Origin: Claveliimonas acetigenes
GTDB lineage: Bacteria > Bacillota > Clostridia > Lachnospirales > Lachnospiraceae
DNA: 53,687 bases
Direction of reading: 5' to 3'
Assembly: GCF_025567385.1 (NCBI RefSeq)
Contig: NZ_JAOQJU010000020.1
Coordinates: 1 to 53,687, forward strand
Below, one piece after another: positions 26,291-35,615 of the stretch; position 1 is the first letter of the stretch, and the number at the start of each line of letters is the position of its first letter. A program made the position numbers and the translations under genes. The notes under the pieces were generated by a model. That model did not search any database. It worked only from the letters and a program-made list of their open reading frames with translations, and had not been told where the DNA came from.

Positions 26291-27727
26291 TTACAGGTTA
26301 TCATATAATTCTTCATACTGCTTTGCAGAATTCTTCCATGAAAAATCTTTCTGCATCCCTCGTTCTACAATCTTATTCCAGTCTCTCTTCTTGTCGTAAT
26401 AGATGCTTTGTGCATAACGCACAGTTCCCAGCATTTCATGCGCGTTATAATTCGAGAAGCTGAATCCGGTTCCCGTCTTCTCAAATTCATTATATGGCTC
26501 TACCGTATCTTTCAGCCCTCCGGTCTCGCGCACAATCGGAACGGTACCATAACGAAGACTCATTAACTGGCTGAGTCCGCATGGTTCAAACAATGACGGC
26601 ATCAGAAATGCATCGCATCCCGCATATATTTTATGAGACACCGGCTCAGAATAATAGATATTCGCCGACACCTTACCCGGATATTTCCATGCAAAATGAC
26701 GGAACATATTCTCATATCTTTCTTCTCCCGTTCCAAGCACTGCAAACTGGACAGAGTCCTGACACATCTCGTCCATTACATGTGCAATCAAATCAAATCC
26801 CTTCTGATCCGTCAGGCGGGAAACAATACCAATCAGCATAGTCTTCGGATTCTGTTCAAGTCCAAGCTCTTCCTGCAGCGCCGTCTTATTCTTGATTTTC
26901 TCTTTCCTGAAATTAGAAACCGTATAATTCTTAAAGATGTATTTATCTGTCTCCGGATTGAAATCACCATAATCAATTCCATTCACAATGCCAGTCAGGC
27001 AGTTAGCACGAGCATTCATAAGTCCGTCCAGCCTCTCTCCATAAAACGGCGTCTTAATCTCTTCTGCATACGTATTGCTTACTGTAGTAACCTTGTCTGC
27101 ATATACAATACCGCCCTTCAGGTAATTGGCATCGCCATAAGCTTCCAGCTTGTCCGAAGTAAAATAATAAGGCGGAAGCCCCGTAATATTCTGAATCCGG
27201 TTCACCTCCCAGGTTCCCTGGAATTTCAGATTATGAATCGTCATAATCGTCTTAATTCCGCGGTAATACTCATTACCATAACGGAAATTATCCAGATACA
27301 CCGGTATCAGTCCGGTCTGCCAGTCGTGACAATGGATAATATCCGGCCTGAACTCTATTACAGGCAGGGCGCTTAAGACAGCTTTGGAGAAAAACGCGAA
27401 CTTTTCAACATCTCCAAAAACCTCTCCATATGGAGCCCATCCACTGAAATAGTACTCATTATCTATAAAATAGAACGTAATTCCTTCGTACTCCATTTTC
27501 AGAATTCCTACGTACTCTGTTCTCCAATTCAAATCCATGTAAAAATGTGTTACATACTCTAACTGATCTCTCCATTCCTCTTTCATGCACATATACTTCG
27601 GCAGCATAACTCTGACATCGTATTTCTCTTTATCAAAATATTTAGGCAGCGACCCTGCTACGTCTGCCAGACCGCCCGTTTTAATAAACGGAACTGCTTC
27701 TGAAGTTGCAAAAAGTATTTGCTTCAT
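26291..27727 (-). CDS. glgA: Glycogen synthase (ADP-glucose type)
   Basis: 478 aa from the ATG with GGGAGG upstream; the longer frame is not supported. It is a GT5 glycosyltransferase that extends alpha-1,4-glucan from ADP-glucose. The N-terminal KTGGLADVAGSLPK motif (residues 14-27) binds ADP-glucose. The C-terminal EPCGLSQLMSLRYG with the retaining-GT Glu and the preceding GCDAFLMPSLF are present. No other glg gene is in the window. A TATAAT at 27765-27770 with a poor -35 is the likely promoter. Confidence 0.95.
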   Translation of the reverse strand: MKQILFATSEAVPFIKTGGLADVAGSLPKYFDKEKYDVRVMLPKYMCMKEEWRDQLEYVTHFYMDLNWRTEYVGILKMEYEGITFYFIDNEYYFSGWAPYGEVFGDVEKFAFFSKAVLSALPVIEFRPDIIHCHDWQTGLIPVYLDNFRYGNEYYRGIKTIMTIHNLKFQGTWEVNRIQNITGLPPYYFTSDKLEAYGDANYLKGGIVYADKVTTVSNTYAEEIKTPFYGERLDGLMNARANCLTGIVNGIDYGDFNPETDKYIFKNYTVSNFRKEKIKNKTALQEELGLEQNPKTMLIGIVSRLTDQKGFDLIAHVMDEMCQDSVQFAVLGTGEERYENMFRHFAWKYPGKVSANIYYSEPVSHKIYAGCDAFLMPSLFEPCGLSQLMSLRYGTVPIVRETGGLKDTVEPYNEFEKTGTGFSFSNYNAHEMLGTVRYAQSIYYDKKRDWNKIVERGMQKDFSWKNSAKQYEELYDNL

Positions 27728-27764
27728 AAAATTTCCTCCCATTCTCACGACACGATATAGAGAT

Positions 27765-27793
27765 ATTATACCGCATTTTTCGCCAGAAGGAAA
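27765..27793 (-). promoter_or_regulatory. Possible promoter of glgA
   Basis: TATAAT at 27765-27770 on the minus strand; the -35 position (TTTCCT) is weak. Confidence 0.35.
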
Positions 27794-27796
27794 GTC

Positions 27797-28585
27797 TTAT
27801 CTGTTTTTATATTCCAATCTTAGCGTATCCGCAATCAATGCGATGAACTCTGAATTTGTAGGCTTCCCTTTCCCATTGCTTACTGTATAGCCAAATAGTT
27901 CATCTAATGTATCTAATTTTCCTCTGCTCCATGCCACTTCAATGGCATGCCTGATAGCCCTTTCTACACGGCTTGCTGTCGTCTGATGTTTTTTAGCCAC
28001 GGTGGGATACAACACTTTTGTCACTGCATTCAGTACATCCATATCCTCGACAGCCATCATAATTGCATCTCTCAGATAGTGGTATCCCTTAATGTGTGCC
28101 GGAATTCCAATCTCATGAATCATATCCGTCACCCTGTTCTCCATGCTCACTTCATTTTCCTCTTCTGCATCTTCACCGCATGAACCGGGCACCGGCATTT
28201 TATGTCTGCCTTTGCTGGCGCTTTTAATGTAGCTTAAAATAATATCGTTATGAAATGGTTTCATTACATAATAATGCGCCCCTTTATTGAACGCATCTTC
28301 TGTAATCCGCTCTTGCCCTACGGCCGTAACAACGATAAAATTCGGATGTTTCTTAAGTGTTTTATCATTCTCGACCGCATCCATCACACTTAGCCCGTCC
28401 ATTTTCGGCATAATCAAATCCAACAAGACAACATCCGGCTCTTTTTCCCTGATTACCTTACATATTTCCTCTCCATTGTTTGCCTTTCCAACAAGATTCA
28501 GGTCTCTGTCACTGCTTATAATTTCGCCAAGCAATTCCAGAATTCTTTCGTTATCGTCGGCTAACGCCACACTTATTTCTCCCAT
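27797..28585 (-). CDS. spo0A: Sporulation master regulator Spo0A
   Basis: 262 aa. The N-terminal receiver domain (1-120) has the acidic pocket Asp10/Asp11, the phospho-acceptor Asp56 in VVLLDLIMPKMDG and Lys109 in VMKPF. A linker of about 25 residues leads to the Spo0A C-terminal DNA-binding domain (about 148-262). That domain carries TDMIHEIGIPAHIKGYHYLRDAI and the recognition-helix region KHQTTASRVERAIRHAIEVAW. When phosphorylated, it activates or represses genes through 0A boxes (TTCGACA) at the start of sporulation. The gene has a sigma-A promoter and three 0A-box-like sites upstream, suggesting autoregulation. spoIVB lies directly upstream, the usual clostridial order. Confidence 0.97.
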   Translation of the reverse strand: MGEISVALADDNERILELLGEIISSDRDLNLVGKANNGEEICKVIREKEPDVVLLDLIMPKMDGLSVMDAVENDKTLKKHPNFIVVTAVGQERITEDAFNKGAHYYVMKPFHNDIILSYIKSASKGRHKMPVPGSCGEDAEEENEVSMENRVTDMIHEIGIPAHIKGYHYLRDAIMMAVEDMDVLNAVTKVLYPTVAKKHQTTASRVERAIRHAIEVAWSRGKLDTLDELFGYTVSNGKGKPTNSEFIALIADTLRLEYKNR

Positions 28586-28629
28586 TTTTATGTTCCTCCT
28601 CCTTTTTCACTAAAAACTCGTCAAACACA

Positions 28630-28658
28630 ATTATATGATTCGTCATATTCCAAATCAA
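28630..28658 (-). promoter_or_regulatory. Sigma-A-type promoter of spo0A
   Basis: TTGATT (28653-28658) and TATAAT (28630-28635) on the minus strand, 17-bp spacer. No convincing sigma-H promoter was found in the same gap. Confidence 0.65.
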
Positions 28659-28688
28659 GAAATTCAAGTCGTAAAAAGCTGACACCCT

Positions 28689-28745
28689 TCGACCTGTTTT
28701 CCGAATTCTTCTCTCATTCGACACTATTTTTCTATTCATTCGACC
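28689..28745 (-). promoter_or_regulatory. Cluster of three Spo0A-box-like sites upstream of spo0A
   Basis: TTCGACC (28689-28695), TTCGACA (28717-28723, exact 0A box) and TTCGACC (28739-28745, inside the last spoIVB codons), all in the same orientation. The nearest is about 30 bp upstream of the spo0A -35. Confidence 0.55.
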
Positions 28746-29796
28746 TTTTTAGCATAGTCTCTGCAAAAATTCCATAGCCTCTGGAGGGATCATTTACAAA
28801 TACATGGGTCACAGCTCCCACCAGTTTTCCATCCTGCAAAATCGGTGAACCGCTCATTCCCTGCACAATTCCTCCTGTTGCATCCAGGAGTTCTTCATCC
28901 GTCACCTGGATTTCCAATGCTTTATTCGCCTCTTTCGCGTTTTTGTCAATATTTGTAATACGAATTTTATATTCCTTCAGCTTTCCGTCTACCGTACAGC
29001 GGATGGATGCTTCTCCTTCCCGTATTTCTTCCGCAGATGCCACTTCCACCGGATCCACCCCGGAAAACAATGCTTCCACTCTCTCAACCGTCCCGTAAAT
29101 TCCTTCTTCTGTATTCTTTGTAACCGTTCCCAGCATATTGTAATTATTATACACAATAATACCTTCCATCCCACCCGGGACTCCGTCCGTCCCCTTCTGA
29201 ATATCGCGAATACTGGTAGTGTACAGAGTCCCTCCTGAAATATCCAGAAGCTCACTGGTATCTACATCATGGATTCCATGCCCCAGCGCCCCAAAGGTAC
29301 TGTCTGCATTCAAATAGGTAATTGTCCCCAACCCCTGTGCATTATCACGTACCCAGATTCCCAATTTATAGCCATCTGTACTGCACTTAACTGCCTGAAT
29401 CCGGATATCAATGAACTGTTCATGACGCTTTACCTTCAATACCACGTCTTCATCTTCCAGTTTATCAACCATTTCAATTAATTCCGTTTTATTATGGATC
29501 TCTTCCTCATCCATACCGACGATATAATCCCCTTCCTTTACCAAATGTGCCGCCGGCTCATACTCCATGCCATCTTCAGCCTTAATCTTATCCGTCCCCA
29601 ACACCAGTACGCCCTCCGTTTCCAGATAAATGCCAACAGGCATTCCGCCGGGAATTACCATTGTACCGCTGGTATTGACGCTCACCTCTTTGTTCAAAGT
29701 TTCTTGCTTATATTGGATTAAATAATATCCTCCGCCTACACTGACCGCAAATACCAAAACCATAATCAAAATCCGTTTATACCAGTATCTTTTCAT
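28732..29796 (-). CDS. spoIVB: SpoIVB-type S55 serine peptidase
   Basis: 354 aa from the ATG preceded by AAAGGA; a GTG six codons upstream is the alternative. A membrane-spanning or signal segment lies at about residues 5-27. A PDZ domain (about 95-165: VGMDEEEIHNKTELIEMV) is followed by the S55 peptidase domain, with the catalytic histidine in FGALGHGIHD and serine in GMSGSPIL. SpoIVB is secreted from the forespore into the intermembrane space and triggers pro-sigma-K processing in Bacillus. Whether this lineage uses it the same way is inference. It lies between recN and spo0A, as in other Firmicutes. Confidence 0.95.
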   Translation of the reverse strand: MKRYWYKRILIMVLVFAVSVGGGYYLIQYKQETLNKEVSVNTSGTMVIPGGMPVGIYLETEGVLVLGTDKIKAEDGMEYEPAAHLVKEGDYIVGMDEEEIHNKTELIEMVDKLEDEDVVLKVKRHEQFIDIRIQAVKCSTDGYKLGIWVRDNAQGLGTITYLNADSTFGALGHGIHDVDTSELLDISGGTLYTTSIRDIQKGTDGVPGGMEGIIVYNNYNMLGTVTKNTEEGIYGTVERVEALFSGVDPVEVASAEEIREGEASIRCTVDGKLKEYKIRITNIDKNAKEANKALEIQVTDEELLDATGGIVQGMSGSPILQDGKLVGAVTHVFVNDPSRGYGIFAETMLKRSNE

Positions 29797-29866
29797 AACA
29801 ACCGTTCCTTTCACATCCTGAATATAAAATCTTGTTCTATGGGAACACTATTTTCACAGAACAAAA

Positions 29867-29894
29867 AAACAGATACTTTCTTCGTATCTGTTTT
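29867..29894 (-). terminator. Terminator of the asp23-recN operon
   Basis: AAAACAGATAC pairs with GTATCTGTTTT, followed by a run of Ts on the minus strand, about 30 bp past the recN stop. Confidence 0.85.
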
Positions 29895-29926
29895 AGTATG
29901 TGATTTTTTTTTATTTTTACACAATA

Positions 29927-31603
29927 TTATTTTGTATTTTGCGCCAGCTTCTTCATTTCCCGCGCACTGTTTAACACCGTCTCAGTAATCTGTGCGCCGC
30001 CCAGGATTCTTGCAAGCTCGCCAACGGATTCTTCTTCCGAAAGTTCCCGGATTCCCGTCCTGGTTACTCCGTCATCCACCGTCTTCTCAATAGCATAATG
30101 CCGATCTGCCATCGCCGCAATCTGTGCAAGGTGAGTAATGCAGATAACCTGATGGGTTCTGCCAATCAGCGCCATCTTTTCTGAAACTTTCTGCGCAGTC
30201 CTTCCACTGATTCCCACATCAATTTCGTCAAAAATCAAAGTCTCAATCTCATCCCTGTCTGCCATCACAGCCTTGATTGCCAGCATAATTCTGGAAAGTT
30301 CACCTCCGGACGCCACCTCCGCCAGCGGCTTCACCGGTTCACCCGGATTCATAGAAATCAAAAATTCCACATCATCTTTTCCACGAGCCGTGTACTCTGC
30401 AAGTTCTTCAAACCGGATTTCAAACTTCACATCCATAAAGTTCAAATCTTTCAGTCCGTTACAGATAGATTCTGTCAATATTCTGCCCTGCTCCTTCCGA
30501 ATACTGCTTAATTCCCGGCAATAACGGGCAAGAATTCTTTCCGTCTCACTTAGACGCTGTTTTAAAGATTCCAGATAAGTATCATAATCCTTCAAGACGC
30601 AAAGCCGCTCTCGCTTTTCTTCCAAATAAGCAAGAATATCGGCTACCGAATTACCATATTTTGTTTTCAAACGGTTTATTTCATTCAAACGCTCTTCCGT
30701 CTGATAGAATTCCTCTTCTGAAAATTCCATCGAAGCACTGTAATCCGCCAGATCCCTGTTGAAATCATTCAAAAGAGCGTCAATCTCCGCAAGCTGCCCA
30801 TACAGCACCTGTGCCTCTTCGTCATATTGTGCCGCATCGGACAGGCAGCGGATTGCCCGGCTGATGCTCTCACTGGCATCCGACCCGCCTGAGCCCCCGG
30901 TATATGCATATGCTTCCCCGATGTTTTCCACAATTTTCCTGGCATTTACCATACGGCGGTACTCTGCTTCCAACACTTCATCTTCCCCTTCTTTCAAGCC
31001 GGCGCTTTCGATTTCCTGAATCTCAAATTCCAGAAAATCCGTTTCTTTCGCTCTCTCAGATTCTTCTGTATTCGCCAGCTTCCACTCATTCTTCAGACGC
31101 TTGTATGTCTCAAAAGCTTCCCTTACCTTCTCCAGCATCTCCTGAATATATTCCCTTGAAAATGCATCCAGAATTTCCATTTGGTGTTTTTTATACAGAA
31201 GCGACTGATGCTCATGCTGTCCGTGAATATCAATCAAAATTCCCGCTGCTTCCTTAAGCTGAGCCATAGAAACCGTCTCTCCATTAATTTTGCTGACACT
31301 TCTTCCTTCCATCAACCTACGATTCAAAACCACCATTCCGTCTTCCGGAAATATATCCAACTCTTCAAGCTTGCGTATCTGTTTTTTATTCTCCAGGGAA
31401 AATGTAAGTTCCACAAAACCATATTTTGCGCCTTTACGCAGAATATCCTTCGTGTACCGTCCTCCCAGCGCCAAGTTGACAGAGCCAAGAATAATTGATT
31501 TTCCTGCCCCCGTCTCTCCGGTCAGTATATTAAGTCCCTGCCCAAAATCAACCTCAATCTCTTCTATCAATGCCAGATTCTTCACATGTAAACTCTGCAG
31601 CAT
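29927..31603 (-). CDS. recN: DNA repair protein RecN
   Basis: 558 aa, an SMC-like ATPase acting early in double-strand-break repair. Walker A GETGAGKS is at residues 29-36, the central region (about 160-360) is coiled coil, and the C-terminal Walker B/signature (LSRIMLAIKAV; TLIFDEIDVGISG) closes the ATPase. The start has AGGAG seven bases upstream. It is the last gene of the asp23-recN operon, 17 bp after argR, with its terminator at 29867-29894. Confidence 0.96.
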   Translation of the reverse strand: MLQSLHVKNLALIEEIEVDFGQGLNILTGETGAGKSIILGSVNLALGGRYTKDILRKGAKYGFVELTFSLENKKQIRKLEELDIFPEDGMVVLNRRLMEGRSVSKINGETVSMAQLKEAAGILIDIHGQHEHQSLLYKKHQMEILDAFSREYIQEMLEKVREAFETYKRLKNEWKLANTEESERAKETDFLEFEIQEIESAGLKEGEDEVLEAEYRRMVNARKIVENIGEAYAYTGGSGGSDASESISRAIRCLSDAAQYDEEAQVLYGQLAEIDALLNDFNRDLADYSASMEFSEEEFYQTEERLNEINRLKTKYGNSVADILAYLEEKRERLCVLKDYDTYLESLKQRLSETERILARYCRELSSIRKEQGRILTESICNGLKDLNFMDVKFEIRFEELAEYTARGKDDVEFLISMNPGEPVKPLAEVASGGELSRIMLAIKAVMADRDEIETLIFDEIDVGISGRTAQKVSEKMALIGRTHQVICITHLAQIAAMADRHYAIEKTVDDGVTRTGIRELSEEESVGELARILGGAQITETVLNSAREMKKLAQNTK

Positions 31604-31620
31604 AATATCTCCTGTCTATA

Positions 31621-32070
31621 TCACAAAATAATTTTACTGATTTTATCCATCACTTTTATCGTATCATCCGCACTTCGGATTGCACACATAATGGTATCAT
31701 CCCCCGCAATGCTTCCAACCACTTCATTCCATTTCATGGAATCAATTGCCGCACAAACTGCCATAGCCATACCTGCTACCGTCTTAATTACCAGAATATT
31801 TTGCGCCATGTCCATAGAAACATACCCATCTTTCAGAACACGGATATATTTGTCACTCATCTCCGTCTCTGCCGTCTGATGTATGGCATACTTTTGCCTG
31901 CCGCCATCTGTCGGAACCTTCGTAAGCTTTAAATCCCTGATATCTCTGGATACGGTGGCCTGTGTTACCTTAAAACCTTCTTCGTTCAGATAATCTGCCA
32001 GCTCTTCTTGTGTCTCAATATGATATTTATTAATCAATTCTATAATTTTCGCATGTCGGTTAATCTTCAT
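31621..32070 (-). CDS. argR: Arginine repressor ArgR/AhrC
   Basis: 149 aa. The N-terminal winged helix (about 1-70; ELADYLNEEGFKVTQATVSRDIRDLKL) binds ARG boxes, and the C-terminal domain (about 80-149) forms hexamers and binds L-arginine (GSIAGDDTIMCAIRS). It controls arginine synthesis and catabolism. It sits between nadK (4 bp) and recN (17 bp), the common argR-recN pairing. I did not find a clear ARG box at carA or at the aminotransferase promoter. Confidence 0.95.
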   Translation of the reverse strand: MKINRHAKIIELINKYHIETQEELADYLNEEGFKVTQATVSRDIRDLKLTKVPTDGGRQKYAIHQTAETEMSDKYIRVLKDGYVSMDMAQNILVIKTVAGMAMAVCAAIDSMKWNEVVGSIAGDDTIMCAIRSADDTIKVMDKISKIIL

Positions 32071-32074
32071 CGTA

Positions 32075-32905
32075 CTAATTTCCCTTCATTTTCCTGTGCA
32101 GTATTTCCAAAAAGCTGAGTCCGTTCAGCTTCATAAGCTGTGTAATAGATTCGGACTTATGAACCGTCAGCTTCTGCCCTGTTTTTAATTCTACCATATC
32201 TGCACCATCAAATGTAATATAAACTTCTTCTGTCCTTCCATTCCTTCCCTCGCCAATCAATATCACGATCTCATCTTCTGATGACAACACGATACTGCTG
32301 GTATTCAAAGAATGAGAACAGATTGGGGTAATCACAATCAAGGATGCCGTTGGTTCTACCACAGGTCCCCCCGCTGACAGATTGTAGGCGGTGGAACCGG
32401 TAGGTGTAGATAGAATCACTCCATCCGCCTCATAAGAATTCAGGAAAGATCCATTCACATAAATATCAAAATGAATCAGCCGGAGTCCATTTTTCCTGGA
32501 TACTACGATATCGTTCAGGGCAATATCCCTGCTTCCGTCTTCAAACTCTGCCTGAAGCATCATTCTGTTCTCAATCGTATAATGATCCGCAAGCATCTGA
32601 CAAACCGCCTGTTCCACGCCGGACACCTCCACCTCGGTAAGATAGCCCAGCGTCCCCATATTAATCCCAAGGATCGGAATCTCTCTCCTCAGCATCCTTG
32701 CCACTTCAATCAAAGTCCCGTCTCCACCGATCACAATCGCACAATCAATCTCTGCCGGAACTTTCTCCTTCACAATCTTTTTATCCTCATCCTTCTCACA
32801 GAGGATACAGGTCTTTCCCTGTTCTTCCAAAAGGTGTTTCACCTTTGCGGTTACCCGTCCGCCGATATCCTTCCCGTCGTTCGTAACAATAAAAAACCGT
32901 TCCAT
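32075..32905 (-). CDS. nadK: NAD kinase
   Basis: 276 aa. It phosphorylates NAD to NADP. The GGDGT motif is at residues 60-64 (IGGDGTLIEVARM), with NMGTLGYLTEVE near 85 and the glycine-rich STPTGSTAYNLSAGGPVV near 168. It follows tlyA by 17 bp and precedes argR by 4 bp in the housekeeping operon. Confidence 0.95.
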   Translation of the reverse strand: MERFFIVTNDGKDIGGRVTAKVKHLLEEQGKTCILCEKDEDKKIVKEKVPAEIDCAIVIGGDGTLIEVARMLRREIPILGINMGTLGYLTEVEVSGVEQAVCQMLADHYTIENRMMLQAEFEDGSRDIALNDIVVSRKNGLRLIHFDIYVNGSFLNSYEADGVILSTPTGSTAYNLSAGGPVVEPTASLIVITPICSHSLNTSSIVLSSEDEIVILIGEGRNGRTEEVYITFDGADMVELKTGQKLTVHKSESITQLMKLNGLSFLEILHRKMKGN

Positions 32906-32922
32906 TATTCCTAACCCTCTGT

Positions 32923-33732
32923 CTATTTATTCAATGTATCAAAAGCTTCCCTTACCGTCTGCCTGACTTGGATCTTTTCGCTGATAAACCGCTCTTTCGG
33001 ATCACACTTTTCCAGATGTATTAAATATTCTATATTGCCTTCCGGTCCTTTGACCGGCGAAAAAGACAGATCCAGGATTTTAAATCCAATCGAACAGGCA
33101 TAATCCTTTACTTTCTCAATTACCTCCACATGGGTACTTTCTTCACGCACTACGCCTTTCTTGCCGACCTTTTCGCGCCCTGCCTCGAATTGAGGCTTAA
33201 TCAGCGCCACAACCTGCCCCTGTTCTCTCAGGTAATTTCGTATGGGCTCTAACACCTTTGTCAGTGAAATAAAGGATACATCAATGGACGAAAAATCAAT
33301 CGGCTCACCCAGATCTTCCGGCGTCACATAACGGATATTCGTCTTTTCCATACAGATGACTCTTTCATCCTGACGGAGTTTCCATGCAAGCTGTCCCCTT
33401 CCCACATCAATCGCATAGACTTTTTTCGCCCCATTCTGAAGCATACAGTCAGTAAATCCGCCTGTGGATGCTCCTACATCCGTACAGACCTTGTCTTTTA
33501 CATCCACCTCAAATTTATCCATTGCCTTCTCCAGTTTCAGGCCTCCTCTGCTGACGTAAGGAAGGGTATGTCCCTTAATCTCAATAGACACTTCATCAGA
33601 AAATGTGGTTCCCGCCTTATCTTCCCTCTGCCCTTCTACAAACACACAGCCGGACATAATAATTGCCTTCGCCTTCTCTCTGGATTCCGCCAGGTTTCTT
33701 TTCACCAACAATACATCTAACCGTTCTTTCAT
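32923..33732 (-). CDS. TlyA-family rRNA 2'-O-methyltransferase (S4 + FtsJ domains)
   Basis: 269 aa from the ATG after AGGAG; a GTG two codons earlier overlaps the ribosome-binding site. The S4 RNA-binding domain covers about 1-65 (RLDVLLVKRNLAESREKAKAIIMSG). The FtsJ/Rossmann methyltransferase domain covers about 75-245 (DVGASTGGFTDCML for SAM, IDVSFISL, LIKPQFEAG). TlyA proteins methylate 16S/23S rRNA, and some members were called hemolysins. The gene is 8 bp after dxs, the usual clostridial order. Confidence 0.9.
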   Translation of the reverse strand: MKERLDVLLVKRNLAESREKAKAIIMSGCVFVEGQREDKAGTTFSDEVSIEIKGHTLPYVSRGGLKLEKAMDKFEVDVKDKVCTDVGASTGGFTDCMLQNGAKKVYAIDVGRGQLAWKLRQDERVICMEKTNIRYVTPEDLGEPIDFSSIDVSFISLTKVLEPIRNYLREQGQVVALIKPQFEAGREKVGKKGVVREESTHVEVIEKVKDYACSIGFKILDLSFSPVKGPEGNIEYLIHLEKCDPKERFISEKIQVRQTVREAFDTLNK

Positions 33733-33740
33733 ATCCACTC

Positions 33741-35603
33741 CTATAACATTGTATATCTTGCAATAATCTGCTTCGTCATGGACGCAGCATCCAGCAGGAC
33801 TTCTCTTCTGAGTACTTCCACGCTTCCGTGTTCAATATAGTCATCCGGCAGTGCCAGACTAAGGACAGAAACAGGAAGCCTCTTTTCAGACACATATCCC
33901 TGCACCCGCTCACCAAAACCGCCGCACCGTACATTTTCCTCTACTGTCACAAACAACTTATGATTCTTTGCCAGTTCTTCCAGCATCTTTGTATCAACCG
34001 GCTTAACAAATCTTGCATTAATCAGACTGCAGTTATAGCCCGTTTCTTTCAAAGCACGCCTGACCTTCACAGCCTCCTCAAACATATGGCCTACAACTAA
34101 AATTGCAATATCTTCCTCTTCATAAATGATTTCACTCTTCCCATAAACAACAGGAGCACGATATTCTTCAAAACCGTCATATGCCTCTCCCCTTGGATAA
34201 CGAAGGGCGACAGGACCATTAAATCCCACCGCAAAACGCAGCATATCCGCAAGCTCCCACCGATTCTTGGGCGACATCACCGTCATATTGGGCACACTTC
34301 CCATATAAGACAAATCAAAAACACCCTGGTGGGTCTCTCCGTCGCTTCCCACCAGTCCTGCCCGGTCAATGGCAAATACTACCGGAAGTTTCTGAAGCGC
34401 CACATCATGGATAATCTGGTCATATCCACGCTGCAGAAAAGAGGAATATACCGCAAAGACAGGCTTCATTCCGCCTGCCGCAAGTCCCGCCGCAAATGTC
34501 ACTCCATGGGCTTCTGCGATTCCCACGTCAAAAAACCTTGCCGGATAATGCTTCTTAAATTCAGCAAGCCCGGTTCCATCTGCCATTGCCGCTGTAATCA
34601 CTGCTACTTCATGATCTTTCCTTCCAATATCACAAATTACCTTTGAAAACACATCCGTATAAGTATCCTTGCCGCTTCCGGCTTTTGCTTCTCCTGTGGC
34701 AATATGGAAAGGACCTGTCCCATGAAATTTTGCCGGCTCCCTCTCTGCAGGCTTATAACCCTTTCCTTTTTTCGTCAACACATGCAGAAGAACCGGACCT
34801 TCTACCTTCTTTGCCTCTTCAAACGCCCGGCACAGCATCCGGATGTCATGCCCCTTGACCGGTCCCAGATAGGTAATCCCCATATCTTCAAAAAACATCC
34901 CCGGAACCACCAGCTGCTTAATGCTGCTCTTCGTCTTACGGATCTGTTCAATTATCCTGTCTCCTGCTACCGGAATCTGATGAAGGGCATAGGTAACGCC
35001 TTTTTTCAGTCCCGTATAAACATCTGCCGTTCTGAGCTTAGCAAGGTATTTTGACATTCCGCCTACATTTTCAGAAATAGACATATGATTGTCATTCAGC
35101 ACAATAATAAAATTTGCTTTCAGCGGAGCCGCATTATTCAAAGCTTCATACGCCATGCCGCCAGTCAGGGAGCCATCCCCGATTACGGAAACGACATTAT
35201 AATCCTCCCCCCGCAATTCTCTCGCCTGTACATATCCAAGCCCGGCAGAAATGGAGGTGGAGCTGTGACCGGTATCAAATGCATCGCATTCACTTTCTGC
35301 ACGCTTTGGAAAACCACTCATTCCGCCATATTTGCGCAGACCGTCAAATCCTTCTTTCCTTCCTGTCAGAAGCTTATGGGTATAGGCCTGATGTCCCACA
35401 TCCCAGATAATTCTGTCCTGGGGCAGGGTAAATACTTTATGCATCGCCATAGTAAGCTCCACAACTCCAAGATTAGAAGCAAGATGGCCTCCGGTCCTGC
35501 TGATTTTCTCTATCAGGAACTCCCGGATTTCCCCCGCCAGGACTTCCATCTCATCATAATTCAGTTCTTTGATATCATTCGCCTTCTGTATCCGTTCCAA
35601 CAT
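33741..35603 (-). CDS. dxs: 1-deoxy-D-xylulose-5-phosphate synthase
   Basis: 620 aa, full length. It condenses pyruvate and glyceraldehyde 3-phosphate, the first step of the MEP isoprenoid pathway, using thiamine diphosphate. The TPP motif GDGSLTGGMAYEALNNA is near residue 140. The transketolase Pyr domain has GIAEAHGVTFAAG near 365 and FLQRGYDQIIHDVALQ, and a C-terminal domain follows. The start has AAGGAG eight bases upstream. It sits next to ispA, so C5 supply and chain elongation are co-expressed. Confidence 0.97.
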   Translation of the reverse strand: MLERIQKANDIKELNYDEMEVLAGEIREFLIEKISRTGGHLASNLGVVELTMAMHKVFTLPQDRIIWDVGHQAYTHKLLTGRKEGFDGLRKYGGMSGFPKRAESECDAFDTGHSSTSISAGLGYVQARELRGEDYNVVSVIGDGSLTGGMAYEALNNAAPLKANFIIVLNDNHMSISENVGGMSKYLAKLRTADVYTGLKKGVTYALHQIPVAGDRIIEQIRKTKSSIKQLVVPGMFFEDMGITYLGPVKGHDIRMLCRAFEEAKKVEGPVLLHVLTKKGKGYKPAEREPAKFHGTGPFHIATGEAKAGSGKDTYTDVFSKVICDIGRKDHEVAVITAAMADGTGLAEFKKHYPARFFDVGIAEAHGVTFAAGLAAGGMKPVFAVYSSFLQRGYDQIIHDVALQKLPVVFAIDRAGLVGSDGETHQGVFDLSYMGSVPNMTVMSPKNRWELADMLRFAVGFNGPVALRYPRGEAYDGFEEYRAPVVYGKSEIIYEEEDIAILVVGHMFEEAVKVRRALKETGYNCSLINARFVKPVDTKMLEELAKNHKLFVTVEENVRCGGFGERVQGYVSEKRLPVSVLSLALPDDYIEHGSVEVLRREVLLDAASMTKQIIARYTML

Positions 35604-35615
35604 AATAAGGACTCC

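Noticed and set aside
28551..28739. A 62-codon minus-strand ORF across the spo0A leader.
   Set aside because: It begins inside the end of spoIVB, covers the spo0A promoter, 0A boxes and ribosome-binding site, and resembles nothing; it is most likely chance.
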